Source: Aceticella autotrophica
GTDB lineage: Bacteria; Bacillota; Thermoanaerobacteria; Thermoanaerobacterales; Thermoanaerobacteraceae
Direction of reading: 5' to 3'
NCBI RefSeq assembly: GCF_017357865.1
Contig: NZ_CP060096.1
Location: forward strand, 1,178,001 to 1,242,000
Length of the DNA: 64,000 nucleotides
Position numbers and translations under genes: made by a program. The notes beneath the pieces were generated by a model. It searched no databases and was not told where the DNA came from. It saw nothing but the letters and a program-made list of their open reading frames with translations. Positions 38,244 to 47,521 of the stretch are shown piece after piece. Position 1 is the stretch's first letter. Each line of letters opens with the position of its first letter.

Positions 38244-39014
38244 ATGAATAAAAAAGAAATATCAAAAGAAATAGAACAATTTGCAACAAGCTTAAGACTG
38301 CCAGGAATAAAAAAATACTTTCAGGAAAATGCAAAGGAGGCTGCGACAAGAGATATAAGCTATGAAGAATACTTATACGGATTGCTTCAAAAAGAATATG
38401 ATCTAAGGCAGGAGCATGCAAAAGAAAACCGTATAAGATTAGCTAATTTTCCATACAAAAAATATATAGAAGACCTAAAAATAGAGTATCTACCAGATGA
38501 TGCGAATAGAAAATTAAAGGTGTTAAGTTCACTTGAATTTATTAAGAATGGACAAAATGTAATACTTGCTGGAAATCCAGGCACAGGCAAAACGCATATA
38601 GCAATAGGCTTAGGCATAAAAGCCTGTTTAGCAGGATTAAGAGTACTATTTACAACAATTCCAACTTTAATAAATCAATTAAAAGAAAGTAGGTCAGAGA
38701 AAACATTACAGACTTTTGAAAATAAATTTGCAAAATATGACCTAGTAATAGCAGACGAACTTGGCTATATCTCGTTTGATAAAGAGGGATCTGAGCTTTT
38801 ATTTACAAACTTATCATTAAGAGCGGGAAGAAAATCAACGATAATAACGACAAACTTATCATTTGAAAGGTGGGCTGAAATATTTCAAGATCCAGTGATG
38901 ACAGCAGCGATGGTAGATAGACTAACGCATAAAGCCTATTTAGTGAATATGAATGGAAATTCATATAGACTTAAAGAAACGGAGGAATGGATAAAGAGTC
39001 AGAATATTGCTTGA
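38244..39014 (+). CDS. istB: IS21 helper ATPase IstB
   Basis: 256 residues. Walker A GNPGTGKTHIAIGLG, Walker B DLVIADELGYISFDKEG, sensor TTNLSFERWAEIF and the C-terminal MVDRLTHKAYLVNMNGNSYRLKET. DnaC-like AAA ATPase that promotes IstA transposition. Its ATG follows the istA stop codon immediately. Confidence 0.95.
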   Translation: MNKKEISKEIEQFATSLRLPGIKKYFQENAKEAATRDISYEEYLYGLLQKEYDLRQEHAKENRIRLANFPYKKYIEDLKIEYLPDDANRKLKVLSSLEFIKNGQNVILAGNPGTGKTHIAIGLGIKACLAGLRVLFTTIPTLINQLKESRSEKTLQTFENKFAKYDLVIADELGYISFDKEGSELLFTNLSLRAGRKSTIITTNLSFERWAEIFQDPVMTAAMVDRLTHKAYLVNMNGNSYRLKETEEWIKSQNIA

Positions 39015-39074
39015 TTTTTTATACACTAAGTGGAGGAAAATTCGATTGAAATTTGGAGTATTTTTCACTTGACA

Positions 39075-39396
39075 AATACAATTTCTGAAAATCAAGGTCT
39101 TTATGGTTAATGCTGTATATTGTTTCTCCTTTTTTTACTTTATCGCCGTCTTTTACAAATACCTTTTCAACATTTCCAGTTATTTTATTTACTATTATAC
39201 TTTCTCTGATGTATGGTCGTATAATCCCATCAGCATTTACAACTATTTCTTTTTCACTAAGATATGACCAAATAAATGCTGCTATGATTATAGATATAAG
39301 GATATATATAAAAATCACTGTAAATGGATGTACTCTTGACTCCATTATTTCTCTGCTATCAGTAAATTCCTTTATATCAAATACCATATTTTTCAC
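39075..39396 (-). pseudogene. HlyD-family bacteriocin secretion protein, truncated by IS21
   Basis: About 107 residues remain: an N-terminal cytoplasmic tail, a membrane anchor (TVIFIYILISIIIAAFIWSYL) and the start of the lipoyl hairpin (IVNKITGNVEKVFVKDGDKVKKGETIYSI). The frame then runs into the IS21 right end. The C-terminal two thirds are absent from the other side of the IS21. Its start overlaps the end of the C39 exporter gene by 20 bp, showing it was the exporter's partner. Confidence 0.9.
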
Positions 39397-41623
39397 TACA
39401 TATTCCCCCTTGCATACTCGATGCGGCTACTTCTGCTCGGGTGTATCCTATTGCATTAAATTCAGGTATCTGGTCTTTCCAAAGGTCATAATATTTCCCG
39501 CCTTTATTCATAAGTTCGATATGTGTCCCGCTTTCAATGATCTTGCCATTTTCTATTACATATATTCTATCACATCTCATTATTGTACTTAATCTATGAG
39601 CAATAATTATCGTTGTTATATCCTTGCTGAAATCTCTAATTGTTTTTTCTATTGCTTTTTCTGTAATAGAATCCATATTGCTTGTTGCCTCATCCATTAT
39701 TAAGATATCGGGTTTCTTTAAAATTGCCCTTGCTATTGCAAGTCTTTGCTTTTGTCCTCCCGAAAGATTAGCGCCATTTTCTTCTATCATAGTATCATAC
39801 CTCAAGGGCAATTCATTAATAAAATCATGGATCTGTGACTTTTTACAAGCATCAATAATTTCATCTAATTTTATTTCATCATCACCCAATGATAAATTTT
39901 CCTTTATTGTACCATTAAACAAAAATATATCCTGTGATATGTATGAGATATGCCTTCTCAAAACCTCTATATTTATATCTTTTATATTATAGCCATTTAT
40001 GAGTATTTCGCCTTTTTCACATTGATAAAAATTCATAAGCAATTTTACCAATGTTGTTTTACCTGACCCGCTTTCACCAACAAAAGCTATTTTTTCTCCA
40101 TTTTCTATTTTTAGACTTATATTCTGAAGTACCAGTTGCCTTGTTCCATATCTAAACGAAACATTTTTATATTCTATTTCACCTTTTAGAGTAACAGGCT
40201 TGATTTTCTTATCTTCATCTTTGCTCTTCTCTATTTCCAAATCAAGAATCTCACTTAGTCTATCCGCAGCTACAATTGCCGTTTGAAGCTGCGGCTGGAG
40301 ATTTATAATATTTTCAATGGGATTAAGAAAATAAGCAAGCAATGCATTAAATGTTAAGAGTTCACCAATTGATAATCCTCCATGTATTACTTCAAATGCT
40401 CCAACCCAAAGTATTAAAACACCAAAAATCAATTTGACACCACTTTTTAATGATGTCTGAAAATTATTAATAACACTGTTTTTAAACACACTTTTTATTA
40501 ATTTAATAAATCGCTTTTCCGTATTATAACTTGCTTTTTCTTCAGCATTAAAAGCTTTTATTGTTTCAATACCGTTGAGGGATTCCACTAAATAAGATGT
40601 CAGCTTTGCATTATTTTCCATAGTTATCCTGTTTATTTTTTCTATAGGTTTATTAAAAGACAATACTATAATTGCATAAAGCATAATTGGTATAAGTGTT
40701 AAACCAAACAGCAAATGATTTTGTGTATATAAAATAATTCCACCTATTAATACCATTAATGTATCTATCATCATAGACAATGTCGCGCCTGATATAGCAT
40801 CCCTGATTTTTGATGCGTCATTAAATCTTGATATTATTTCACCTACTTCTCTTATAAAAAAATTCATTGGCAGTTCTAAGACATGATTATAATAACCAAG
40901 CATTAATGGTATATCAATGTTCTGTCCTAAATATATTAGCATCTGTGTCCTAAAAGCATTTAACATAACTTGAAATATACTTAACATTACTATACCAATG
41001 GAAAGTATATTTAATGTTTTAATTAAACCATCTGGTATAACCGAATCCATTAAAAATTTAAAATAAAATGATCCTAATATTCCCAATATAGTATAGACAA
41101 TTGAAGCAAAAAATATATTTGTCAAAAGCTGTTTCTGTGGTTTTAATAAATCAAAAAATCGTGAAAATACTCCTTTTGTTTCGTCACCTTTTTTAAACTG
41201 AACTGTTGGTACTATTATAATCAAAACACCTGTCCATATTTTAAAAAATTCTTCAGGAGTATATTTTACAATTCCTTTTCCTGGATCTGCAATAATCAAT
41301 TCTTTTTTATTTATTTTATGTATTACAACATAATGAAGAAGCTTTCCGTCAAGAATTACATGAGCTATAGCAGGAAGCGGAAATTCACTAAAAATATCTT
41401 CCGGTTTATTCGCCTTGACTCCTTTTGCCGTAAAACCAAGTTTTTCAGCTGCTTTTATTAATCCATATGCACTTGTTCCCTGCTTATCAGTTCCTGCAGC
41501 CTCTCGTATTTTTGATATAGGTATTTTAAGTCCGTACTGCTTTGATATCGTAGCAAGACATGCAGCACCGCAATCTTTTATGTCGTGCTGTTTAATGCAT
41601 ATGTAACGCTTAAATATGTTCAT
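39377..41623 (-). CDS. C39-peptidase ABC exporter for double-glycine peptides
   Basis: 748 residues, complete. The N-terminal C39 peptidase has Cys18 in KDCGAACLATIS, His in LLHYVVIHK and Asp in IIADPGKG. It is followed by the six-helix domain (about 160-450) and the ATPase: GESGSGKTTLVKLL, LSGGQKQRLAIARAI, ILIMDEATSNMD. It cleaves leaders after Gly-Gly and exports the mature peptides. It is the only intact copy in the window and should serve the whole precursor array upstream. Partner gene hlyD is truncated. Confidence 0.96.
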   Translation of the reverse strand: MNIFKRYICIKQHDIKDCGAACLATISKQYGLKIPISKIREAAGTDKQGTSAYGLIKAAEKLGFTAKGVKANKPEDIFSEFPLPAIAHVILDGKLLHYVVIHKINKKELIIADPGKGIVKYTPEEFFKIWTGVLIIIVPTVQFKKGDETKGVFSRFFDLLKPQKQLLTNIFFASIVYTILGILGSFYFKFLMDSVIPDGLIKTLNILSIGIVMLSIFQVMLNAFRTQMLIYLGQNIDIPLMLGYYNHVLELPMNFFIREVGEIISRFNDASKIRDAISGATLSMMIDTLMVLIGGIILYTQNHLLFGLTLIPIMLYAIIVLSFNKPIEKINRITMENNAKLTSYLVESLNGIETIKAFNAEEKASYNTEKRFIKLIKSVFKNSVINNFQTSLKSGVKLIFGVLILWVGAFEVIHGGLSIGELLTFNALLAYFLNPIENIINLQPQLQTAIVAADRLSEILDLEIEKSKDEDKKIKPVTLKGEIEYKNVSFRYGTRQLVLQNISLKIENGEKIAFVGESGSGKTTLVKLLMNFYQCEKGEILINGYNIKDINIEVLRRHISYISQDIFLFNGTIKENLSLGDDEIKLDEIIDACKKSQIHDFINELPLRYDTMIEENGANLSGGQKQRLAIARAILKKPDILIMDEATSNMDSITEKAIEKTIRDFSKDITTIIIAHRLSTIMRCDRIYVIENGKIIESGTHIELMNKGGKYYDLWKDQIPEFNAIGYTRAEVAASSMQGGICSEKYGI

Positions 41624-41932
41624 TAGCTATCACCTTTTATCTATAAGTTTACTCGGAATCACCAATTTTTAATTTTCCTTCACCAAATAAATATCATTTT
41701 TTCTTAATTTATATTAATTTATATTAAGATTCAGGTAAAAAGGCTTTATTGTTCCCTAAACATAGCATTGTTTAAGCAATTTTTAATGTATCTGCTTTGT
41801 TTCTTGTCTAAGTTGTCAGAATTACTCCTGGAATCATACTATAAGTAGAACCTATTACATAAAAATAGTTATATTGACAAAGATTCAATTGCTTTTATTA
41901 ATTTGCCTCATATGCCATAATAGACCTCTTAA
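41624..41932. other. spacer before the C39 exporter with a precursor remnant
   Basis: No intact gene. On the - strand 41808-41855 reads GSTYSMIPGVILTT then stop, which resembles GFTYGVIPGVYFG in the precursor at 61000-61227; I take it as a decayed precursor end. Bases 41873-41930 also recur almost unchanged at 51351-51402. Confidence 0.45.
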
Positions 41933-42292
41933 TTAATACCTGCCTGTTATCATCTTCCACCATTTTTTCAGTTTTTCCTCTTCTTTTATCAAAACTATTA
42001 TAATAATAAGGATTAACGGAATAGCTGCCAATAAGTTTGATTTTAGATTATCTGGATTTGTGGTTCTAAATAACTTTAGGTAAATAAGGGCAAGAATCTG
42101 CATGTAAACAGAATATATGCCAAATAAAATTGTTATTCGCCGTTCTGTCCATTTATATGACGCAAAAGATGCCAACAAAAGAATCAGAAAACTGCTATGA
42201 ATGTATGCATTATTAAACCACAATACAAAGGTAATAAATGCAGATACAATCATTAGACCATAATAGACAAAGGTAATAGTGAACTTTTTCAT
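41933..42292 (-). CDS. small four-helix membrane protein, probable immunity protein
   Basis: 119 residues, four hydrophobic segments, basic C-terminus (KKWWKMITGRY). The ATG at 42292 follows GGAAGGA. It is paralogous to 55345-55713, and both lie just after a precursor of the MEELTQTELL type, so they are probably matched immunity proteins. No known family was recognised. Confidence 0.65.
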   Translation of the reverse strand: MKKFTITFVYYGLMIVSAFITFVLWFNNAYIHSSFLILLLASFASYKWTERRITILFGIYSVYMQILALIYLKLFRTTNPDNLKSNLLAAIPLILIIIIVLIKEEEKLKKWWKMITGRY

Positions 42293-42394
42293 AAATATCA
42301 ATCCTTCCTAAATAGAATCATATCGTCCAATAATTTCTGGAAGATCTTTCATTTTTATTTATAGCTTCTTGTATGCTACAAAATCATTCAATTA

Positions 42395-42574
42395 CTATGA
42401 TTTTAAGAACTTATATAAGTAATAGCATTCGAGACCCGCACCTAACACGCCAAAAACTACAGCATCTTCAGGAAGGGATGCGACTGCCAGAGCGCATAAA
42501 CCAGCATCCGCATAATAGTCCCAGTTGTATCCACCGTTTATGTTTAATAATTCTGTTTGAGTAAGTTCTTCCAT
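42395..42574 (-). CDS. double-glycine bacteriocin precursor, 59 aa (type MEELTQ)
   Basis: Leader MEELTQTELLNINGG, predicted cut after Gly15, then a core starting YNWDYYADAGLCALAV, with two Cys (30 and 50). It follows a strong GGAGAGGAGGG site. The paralogue at 56093-56272 shares the whole leader and YNWDY. A C39 gene fragment lies directly upstream, and the usual poly(A) leader region is deleted here. Confidence 0.82.
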   Translation of the reverse strand: MEELTQTELLNINGGYNWDYYADAGLCALAVASLPEDAVVFGVLGAGLECYYLYKFLKS

Positions 42575-42634
42575 TTCTTTCCCTCCTCTCCTTTTCCTTT
42601 TCGTTTTTCATCCGGATGTTTATTTCCAATTTAT

Positions 42635-42838
42635 TCGCCTTGACTCCTTTTGCCGTAAGCCCAAGCTTTTCTGCTGCCTTTATTAACCCATATGCACTTG
42701 TTCCCTGCTTATCAGTTCCTGCAGATTCTCGTATTTTTGATATAGGTATTTTAAGTCCGTACTGCTTTGATATCGTAGCAAGACATGCAGCACCGCAATC
42801 TTTTATGTCATGCATATGTAGTGTTTAAATATGTTCAT
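42635..42838 (-). pseudogene. C39 exporter 5' fragment (scar 1)
   Basis: Reads KDCGAACLATISKQYGLKIPISKIRESAGTDKQ, nearly identical to the intact exporter, with a small deletion near codon 9 that shifts the frame. It ends at VKANK, then joins the precursor's ribosome region. Confidence 0.88.
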
Positions 42839-42991
42839 TAGCTATCACTTTTATCAAGTGTTTAATCTTGTTTTTATTATAAAATCATAAATTTATATTA
42901 TATTTTTAAAAAAACCTATATCATTCACACTTAGTATTTTATCACAGACCAAGTACTTAATAATTTTATACTAATTCAATAATTCTATTTA

Positions 42992-43357
42992 TTAATGTTT
43001 CCTTAATCTTATTATAGCTATCATAAGAGCAAATGTTCCAAATCCAAAAGCAAATATAAAACTTATTGCATTTATGTAAAATGGGATAAGTGTTAATCTA
43101 TTAATTAATCTCATTAAAGAAAAAGTACATAAAAAAAGGATACCATAATATTCTAATCTGACCCGTCGTTCCATACCTATTTTGACCGCATAATAATTTA
43201 CTCTATATAATATCAGAACAACTATAATTACAAAAAAATTAGAAAAAACGTCATAATTAGCTTTAGTTATAAAGGTTTGTATAAACATAATAATGTTCAA
43301 TAAAACAGTTATTATTGCTCCAAATAAAGGAAGATAAATTTTTTCAAATTTATTCAT
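42992..43357 (-). CDS. small four-helix membrane protein, probable immunity (copy A)
   Basis: 121 residues, about four membrane segments, ends FGTFALMIAIIRLRKH. It lies downstream of the precursor at 43469-43702. The protein is identical to 56939-57304, and surrounding non-coding DNA is also nearly identical. Family not recognised; an immunity role is inferred from position. Confidence 0.68.
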   Translation of the reverse strand: MNKFEKIYLPLFGAIITVLLNIIMFIQTFITKANYDVFSNFFVIIVVLILYRVNYYAVKIGMERRVRLEYYGILFLCTFSLMRLINRLTLIPFYINAISFIFAFGFGTFALMIAIIRLRKH

Positions 43358-43468
43358 TTTAATTGCTCCTCATATTAAAATTTTTCAATCTTTTAAAGTT
43401 TTGTATACCCATCATAAACATATATATTTTCATGATAGGTATACAAAGAAATACTACATAATCAATTA

Positions 43469-43702
43469 CTAATCTGTTGCCAAACCATATCCTATATATG
43501 CACCTGAAGCCGCACTTAGTGCCCAATATGTCCCAATTGCAACCCAACCAATTGGTTCACTCATAGCAGCAATTGCCAATGTTGCACCTGCAAATGTTAC
43601 GAATCCTGCAAAAACTCTATCATAATTAACTCCCCCATCTACAGCTATCAAATTATCTTCTGTCAATTCCATAAATCCATTCATTGGCATTACAGCTTCC
43701 AT
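43469..43702 (-). CDS. double-glycine bacteriocin precursor, 77 aa
   Basis: Leader MEAVMPMNGFMELTEDNLIAVDGG, cut expected after Gly24; core VNYDRVFAGFVTFAGATLAI ..., hydrophobic with small residues, as in pore-forming class II bacteriocins. The ATG at 43702 is behind GGAGAGGAGGG; an in-frame extension to 43801 overlaps that site. Close paralogue of 57420-57653. Confidence 0.85.
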   Translation of the reverse strand: MEAVMPMNGFMELTEDNLIAVDGGVNYDRVFAGFVTFAGATLAIAAMSEPIGWVAIGTYWALSAASGAYIGYGLATD

Positions 43703-43800
43703 CTCTTTCCCTCCTCTCCTTTGTATTTTCTTTTGTATTGACTCAGCCGGCTGATTTTTATATGATTTCTCATGATGATAAAAATTAATGTGCTTTATCA

Positions 43801-44020
43801 TGAAAGATCTTCCAGAAATAATTTAACATTCATTTTTATCTCGTACAAACCTTAAATATTATCATTTTTATCCAATTTCAGCCGTTTTTTTTTTTTTTTT
43901 TTTTGAATTATTTCATTCTTACTTTAATTTACTCTGTTTTTCTTTAATTTTCAAAATTTTTATGTATTTTTAAGCCTTTTCGTGATACTTTATTTTTATT
44001 TTTAACATAAATTTTACATT
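43801..44020 (-). repeat. conserved promoter/leader repeat L1 with a 20-nt poly(A) tract
   Basis: About 220 bp shared by seven precursor regions. On the - strand it has TTGAAA, a 17-bp spacer and a TAAAWT -10, then a homopolymeric A tract (T20 at 43885-43904), then GGTTTGTACGAGATAAAAAT and a conserved end before the ribosome site. It begins right after a C39 fragment. Confidence 0.88.
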
Positions 44021-44255
44021 GATATCTGAAATTTCACTAAAAATATCTTCCGGTTTATTCGCCTTGACTCCTTTTGCCGTAAACCCAAGCTTTTCTGCTG
44101 CCTTTATTAACCCATATGCACTTGTTCCCTGCTTATCAGTTCCTGCAGCTTCTCGTATTTTTGATATAGGTATTTTAAGTCCGTACTGCTTTGATATCGT
44201 AGCAAGACATGCAGCACCGCAATCTTATGCATATGTAACGCTTAAATATGTTCAT
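44021..44255 (-). pseudogene. C39 exporter 5' fragment (scar 2)
   Basis: Carries the first ~80 codons of the exporter gene with an ~20-bp deletion around the DIKDC codons, so the catalytic Cys region is lost. It ends at EDIFSE, then passes into leader repeat L1. Confidence 0.88.
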
Positions 44256-44476
44256 AATATCTCATCTTTTACTCTTCTATTTAGCTTGATTAATAAACCT
44301 GTCTTATTATTTTTTCTTTTTTTAGGAAACTTTATATAATTCAAAATTTTTGATGTTGAAAATTTTAAATACTTGTTAATAATCATACCTAACTTCAAAA
44401 GTATATACTTTTATCTTAACTTCAAATAACTCTATATAGACATTTCATGAATTCATTTTCTGAATATAAAGATAAA

Positions 44477-44875
44477 TTATTTATCTTTATGAAAAAATAG
44501 TACCGCTGATAAATCTTTAAAAAATTTAGAATAAAATTTATAATATTCATTTTTATTTTTTATAAAGTAAAATATTAACCATATATTAAAAATTACTATA
44601 GGTGTTATACATATAAGATTTAATAAATCCGAAAAAATAAAAATACTTCTTAAAACCTGAACTAAGTTTAAATAAGTTATAATAATAATACCAAATAGAG
44701 CTAAATTTTTTTTAGAAGATTTTATTGTGTTTAAACATAGTAAAACAACGAATATCAAAAAAAGAAATGTAATATTATATTTTTGCCTACTATAATTGAA
44801 AAGCCATAAATCAGAAATAAGACTTATAAGTACTAAAATATTAATTATTATTTTATTTGATAGTAATTTAATCAA
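44477..44875 (-). CDS. small membrane protein, probable immunity
   Basis: 132 residues with four or five hydrophobic segments and a charged C-terminus (FFHKDK). It lies after the precursor at 45024-45254. No family recognised. Confidence 0.6.
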   Translation of the reverse strand: MIKLLSNKIIINILVLISLISDLWLFNYSRQKYNITFLFLIFVVLLCLNTIKSSKKNLALFGIIIITYLNLVQVLRSIFIFSDLLNLICITPIVIFNIWLIFYFIKNKNEYYKFYSKFFKDLSAVLFFHKDK

Positions 44876-45023
44876 ATATTTCGCCTCCTATTCTAATATG
44901 AATTTCAATTCAACAAAGTAAACTTAATTTACTTCAATATTTTTCAGGTTTATAAAATTTGTAATATAATATTCATTTATTTTTATTATTGCTTTGCTGA
45001 ATTGAAATTAAACAATTTAATTT

Positions 45024-45254
45024 TTAATTTGAATATATCCCATATATTGAATATCCGCATCCAGCAGCCATCAAGACTCCAGCAATAACTGCAGCTGGAA
45101 TTGAAACTTCTGGTACTAATGCAACTGCTAAAGCTGCTGAAAATTCTACTGTATTCCCTGCAAAAATTCTATCATAATTAACTCCACCATCAATCACCAT
45201 CAAATTATCTTCTGTCAACTCCATAAATCCATTCATTGGCATTACAGCTTCCAT
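45024..45254 (-). CDS. double-glycine bacteriocin precursor, 76 aa
   Basis: Leader MEAVMPMNGFMELTEDNLMVIDGG then core VNYDRIFAGNTVEFSAALAV ..., with one Cys and a Gly/Tyr-rich end. The core's first nine residues match those of 43469-43702 and 57420-57653, after which they diverge. The ATG at 45254 is chosen by ribosome site; an upstream in-frame ATG exists at 45353. Confidence 0.84.
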   Translation of the reverse strand: MEAVMPMNGFMELTEDNLMVIDGGVNYDRIFAGNTVEFSAALAVALVPEVSIPAAVIAGVLMAAGCGYSIYGIYSN

Positions 45255-45352
45255 CTCTTTCCCTCCTCTCCTTTGTATTTTCTTTTGTATTGACTCAGCC
45301 GGCTGATTTATATATGATTTCTCATGATGATAAAAATTAATGTGCTTTATCA

Positions 45353-45571
45353 TGAAAGATCTTCCAGAAATAATTTAACATTCATTTTTATCTCGTACAA
45401 ACTTTAAATATTATCATTTTTATCCAATTTCAGCCGTTTTTTTTTTTTTTTTTTTGAATTATCTTATTCTTACTTTATTTTACTCTGTTTTTCTTTAATT
45501 TTCAAAATTTTTATGTATTTTTAAGCCTTTTCGTGATACTATATTTTTATTTTTAACATAAATTTTACATT
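45353..45571 (-). repeat. promoter/leader repeat L2, 19-nt poly(A)
   Basis: Same organisation as L1. The tract is T19 on the + strand near 45437-45455. It follows C39 fragment 3. Confidence 0.87.
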
Positions 45572-45825
45572 GCTATCTGGAAATTCACTAAAAATATCTT
45601 CCAGTTTATTCGCCTTGACTCCTTTTGCTGTAAAACCAAGTTTTTCAGCTGCTTTTATTAATCCATATGCACTTGTCTCCCCTGCTTATCCGTTTCTGCA
45701 GCTTCTCGTATTTTTGATATAGGTATTTTAAGTCCGTACTGCTTTGATATCGTAGCAAGACATGCAGCACCGCAATCTTTTATGTCATGCTGTTTAATGC
45801 ATACATAGCGCTTAAATATGTTCAT
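45572..45825 (-). pseudogene. C39 exporter 5' fragment (scar 3)
   Basis: Includes the start codon MNIFKRY and the intact DIKDCGAACLATIS region. It has a frameshifting insertion in the GTDKQG segment and ends at the shared breakpoint near LEDIFSE before L2. Confidence 0.88.
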
Positions 45826-46000
45826 TAGCTATCACCTTTTATCAAAATATACTTTTAATCATATTAAACAATTATTCTTTATATAGTTAAAATTAAATCT
45901 TATTTTCTATTTTTTATATCTTTTGCTAATAACACTAAACAATAATTACAGATAAACAACCTACTAAAAATGGTATAATAAGTTTCAATAAAAAATATTT

Positions 46001-46393
46001 CTAAAGATATTTCTTATCTAAATATTTCACCATTATTATTACTAACGTAATTACTATCCACGATATGATCAAGTTAGTATTTGTTAATGGATTTTGTTTT
46101 GTATTTATTCCCTCTATAAATGTTAAACTTATAAAAAGTAAATTTGCCCAATTAATAAGTAACATTCCATAAAACAATTTTCTTATACTTTTTAATCCAT
46201 TAGTAACATTATAATTGAAAATTGAATAGCCATTTAAAATAAGTTGTGAGGAAGAAAACATAAGAATTAAAAACGTATATATAAAATCTTTATTAGATAT
46301 ACCATCACCTATAGCTACATCTATAATTAAAACAATATTTAATATAATAGTAAGAATCGATAAAGAATAAGTTAGAGGTAATATTTTTTTCAT
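46001..46393 (-). CDS. small four-helix membrane protein, probable immunity
   Basis: 130 residues, four hydrophobic segments, ending IIMVKYLDKKYL. A decayed relative is readable at about 48440-48600. It lies after a broken precursor (46484-46590). Family not recognised. Confidence 0.6.
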   Translation of the reverse strand: MKKILPLTYSLSILTIILNIVLIIDVAIGDGISNKDFIYTFLILMFSSSQLILNGYSIFNYNVTNGLKSIRKLFYGMLLINWANLLFISLTFIEGINTKQNPLTNTNLIISWIVITLVIIMVKYLDKKYL

Positions 46394-46483
46394 TTCTAAA
46401 AAACTCCTTAAATTTAATATAATTTAATAAAATGAAAAAAAATAAAGGTCAACCTTAAATCAAAAATAAATTTTTATATTTTA

Positions 46484-46590
46484 TCAATCCTTTAAACCAT
46501 GATAAAGCAAATCCCATGAAGTACCTAACCCAAAATAGTATGCAGCTACAACTGGAATAGTAATTTCTGGTGCTGCTGCTAATGTTTCAA
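46484..46590 (-). pseudogene. precursor fragment, C-terminal end only
   Basis: Reads ETLAAAPEITIPVVAAYYFG, continuing to ...LLYHGLKD and a stop, a core-like sequence without leader or start. It is joined directly to the end of the CPBP-like gene, so a deletion removed its front. Confidence 0.6.
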
Positions 46591-46914
46591 TTGTATAAAA
46601 TTAACCGCAAATGCAATAATATTATGAATACTATGTATCAAAAATACTATCATAAATCGAGAAATATATTTACTTTTATGAATTAAATATGAATAATTTA
46701 AAATCAATCCTGCCAAAAATGTTGAAAAAATATAAATATAACTATAACAATGCGATATACCAAAAATTATTGAAGCTACAATTATAAGTAATATTTTATG
46801 ATTATTTAAATAATTTATTTTTTTTAATTGATAAATCAAAACAACTTGATACAAGTACGTTTCAAATACTGGGCCAATAATTCCAACTAAAATCAGAGTT
46901 AATATTGGTGACAT
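46579..46914 (-). CDS. CPBP-family membrane protease-like protein, short
   Basis: 111 residues. It has the CPBP order ETYLYQ (degenerate EExxxR), FGISHCYSY and HSIHNIIAF. CPBP proteins (PF02517) are often bacteriocin immunity or maturation proteins. It lacks the N-terminal half of usual members, and its end overlaps a precursor fragment, so it may be a damaged gene. Confidence 0.6.
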   Translation of the reverse strand: MSPILTLILVGIIGPVFETYLYQVVLIYQLKKINYLNNHKILLIIVASIIFGISHCYSYIYIFSTFLAGLILNYSYLIHKSKYISRFMIVFLIHSIHNIIAFAVNFIQLKH

Positions 46915-47188
46915 GTCAAATTTAGGACCATTAAACTTTATATTTGAAATGTTGGTATATATCGCTATTACATTATCTATTTAAAAGGAAAATACCACCA
47001 TCTTTAAGATATAACCATGAGCTGATTGCTTAAAAAATATGACTATTCTAAATATTAACGTAAAATTTACTAAGTTAATAATTCTTTATCAATATACTAT
47101 TCAAAAAGAATAATTCATCTTTTTTTTGTAGGTATGTTCAGCTTTCACAAAACTCCATTTTTATTTGATTTTTAAATTATCTTTATAC

Positions 47189-47443
47189 TTATTCTTTATT
47201 CAAAAAGTACTTTACAATTTTGAATATACCATAAATTAATATTGTTAAAAAGGCTAAAAGAACGACAATGAATAATATTGCTCCTATTTTCTTTGACAAA
47301 AATGAATATATAGGTAAAGCCACCAAAAATTCAAAAACTATAGCAATAATAAAAATCAGAGAAATCTTAGGGATCTTTTTGTCTTGAATATTAAATACTT
47401 TTATAAAGAATCCCTCTAACCCATCTTTATCGTTTTTTTTCAT
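47189..47443 (-). CDS. two-helix membrane protein, probable immunity
   Basis: 84 residues from ATG after AGGAGG. Polar N-terminus (KKNDKDGLEGFFIKVFN), two membrane segments, basic end. It follows the precursor at 47522-47812. Family not recognised. Confidence 0.6.
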   Translation of the reverse strand: MKKNDKDGLEGFFIKVFNIQDKKIPKISLIFIIAIVFEFLVALPIYSFLSKKIGAILFIVVLLAFLTILIYGIFKIVKYFLNKE

Positions 47444-47521
47444 ACCTAAACCTCCTAAAGTCATATACTGCCAATACTAGTTGAAAATAACTAGCATTGG
47501 CAGTATGCAAAAATTGATTTA

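Larger units (their letters stand above)
30422..39074 (+). mobile_element. IS21-family element, interrupted by a group II intron
   Basis: Contains istA (split) and istB. The ends are imperfect inverted repeats of about 50 bp: both begin TGT and share AAAAxTACxCCA, a TTTCA block and TCCxCCACTT. No target duplication is found, and the right end cuts an hlyD-like gene, so flanking DNA was probably deleted. Without the intron the element would be about 2.5 kb, normal for IS21. Confidence 0.85.

Noticed and set aside
42395-42815. A 115-codon ORF fusing a C39 fragment to downstream sequence (42468-42815)
   Set aside because: The C39 part is a truncated scar; beyond it the frame is out of phase with the real 59-aa precursor on the same strand.
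43702-43801. In-frame N-terminal extension MIKHINFYHHEKSY... of precursors (also at 45353 and 61592)
   Set aside because: The strong GGAGAGGAGGG ribosome site lies inside it, directly before the MEAVMP start, and other precursors with the same leader lack the extension.
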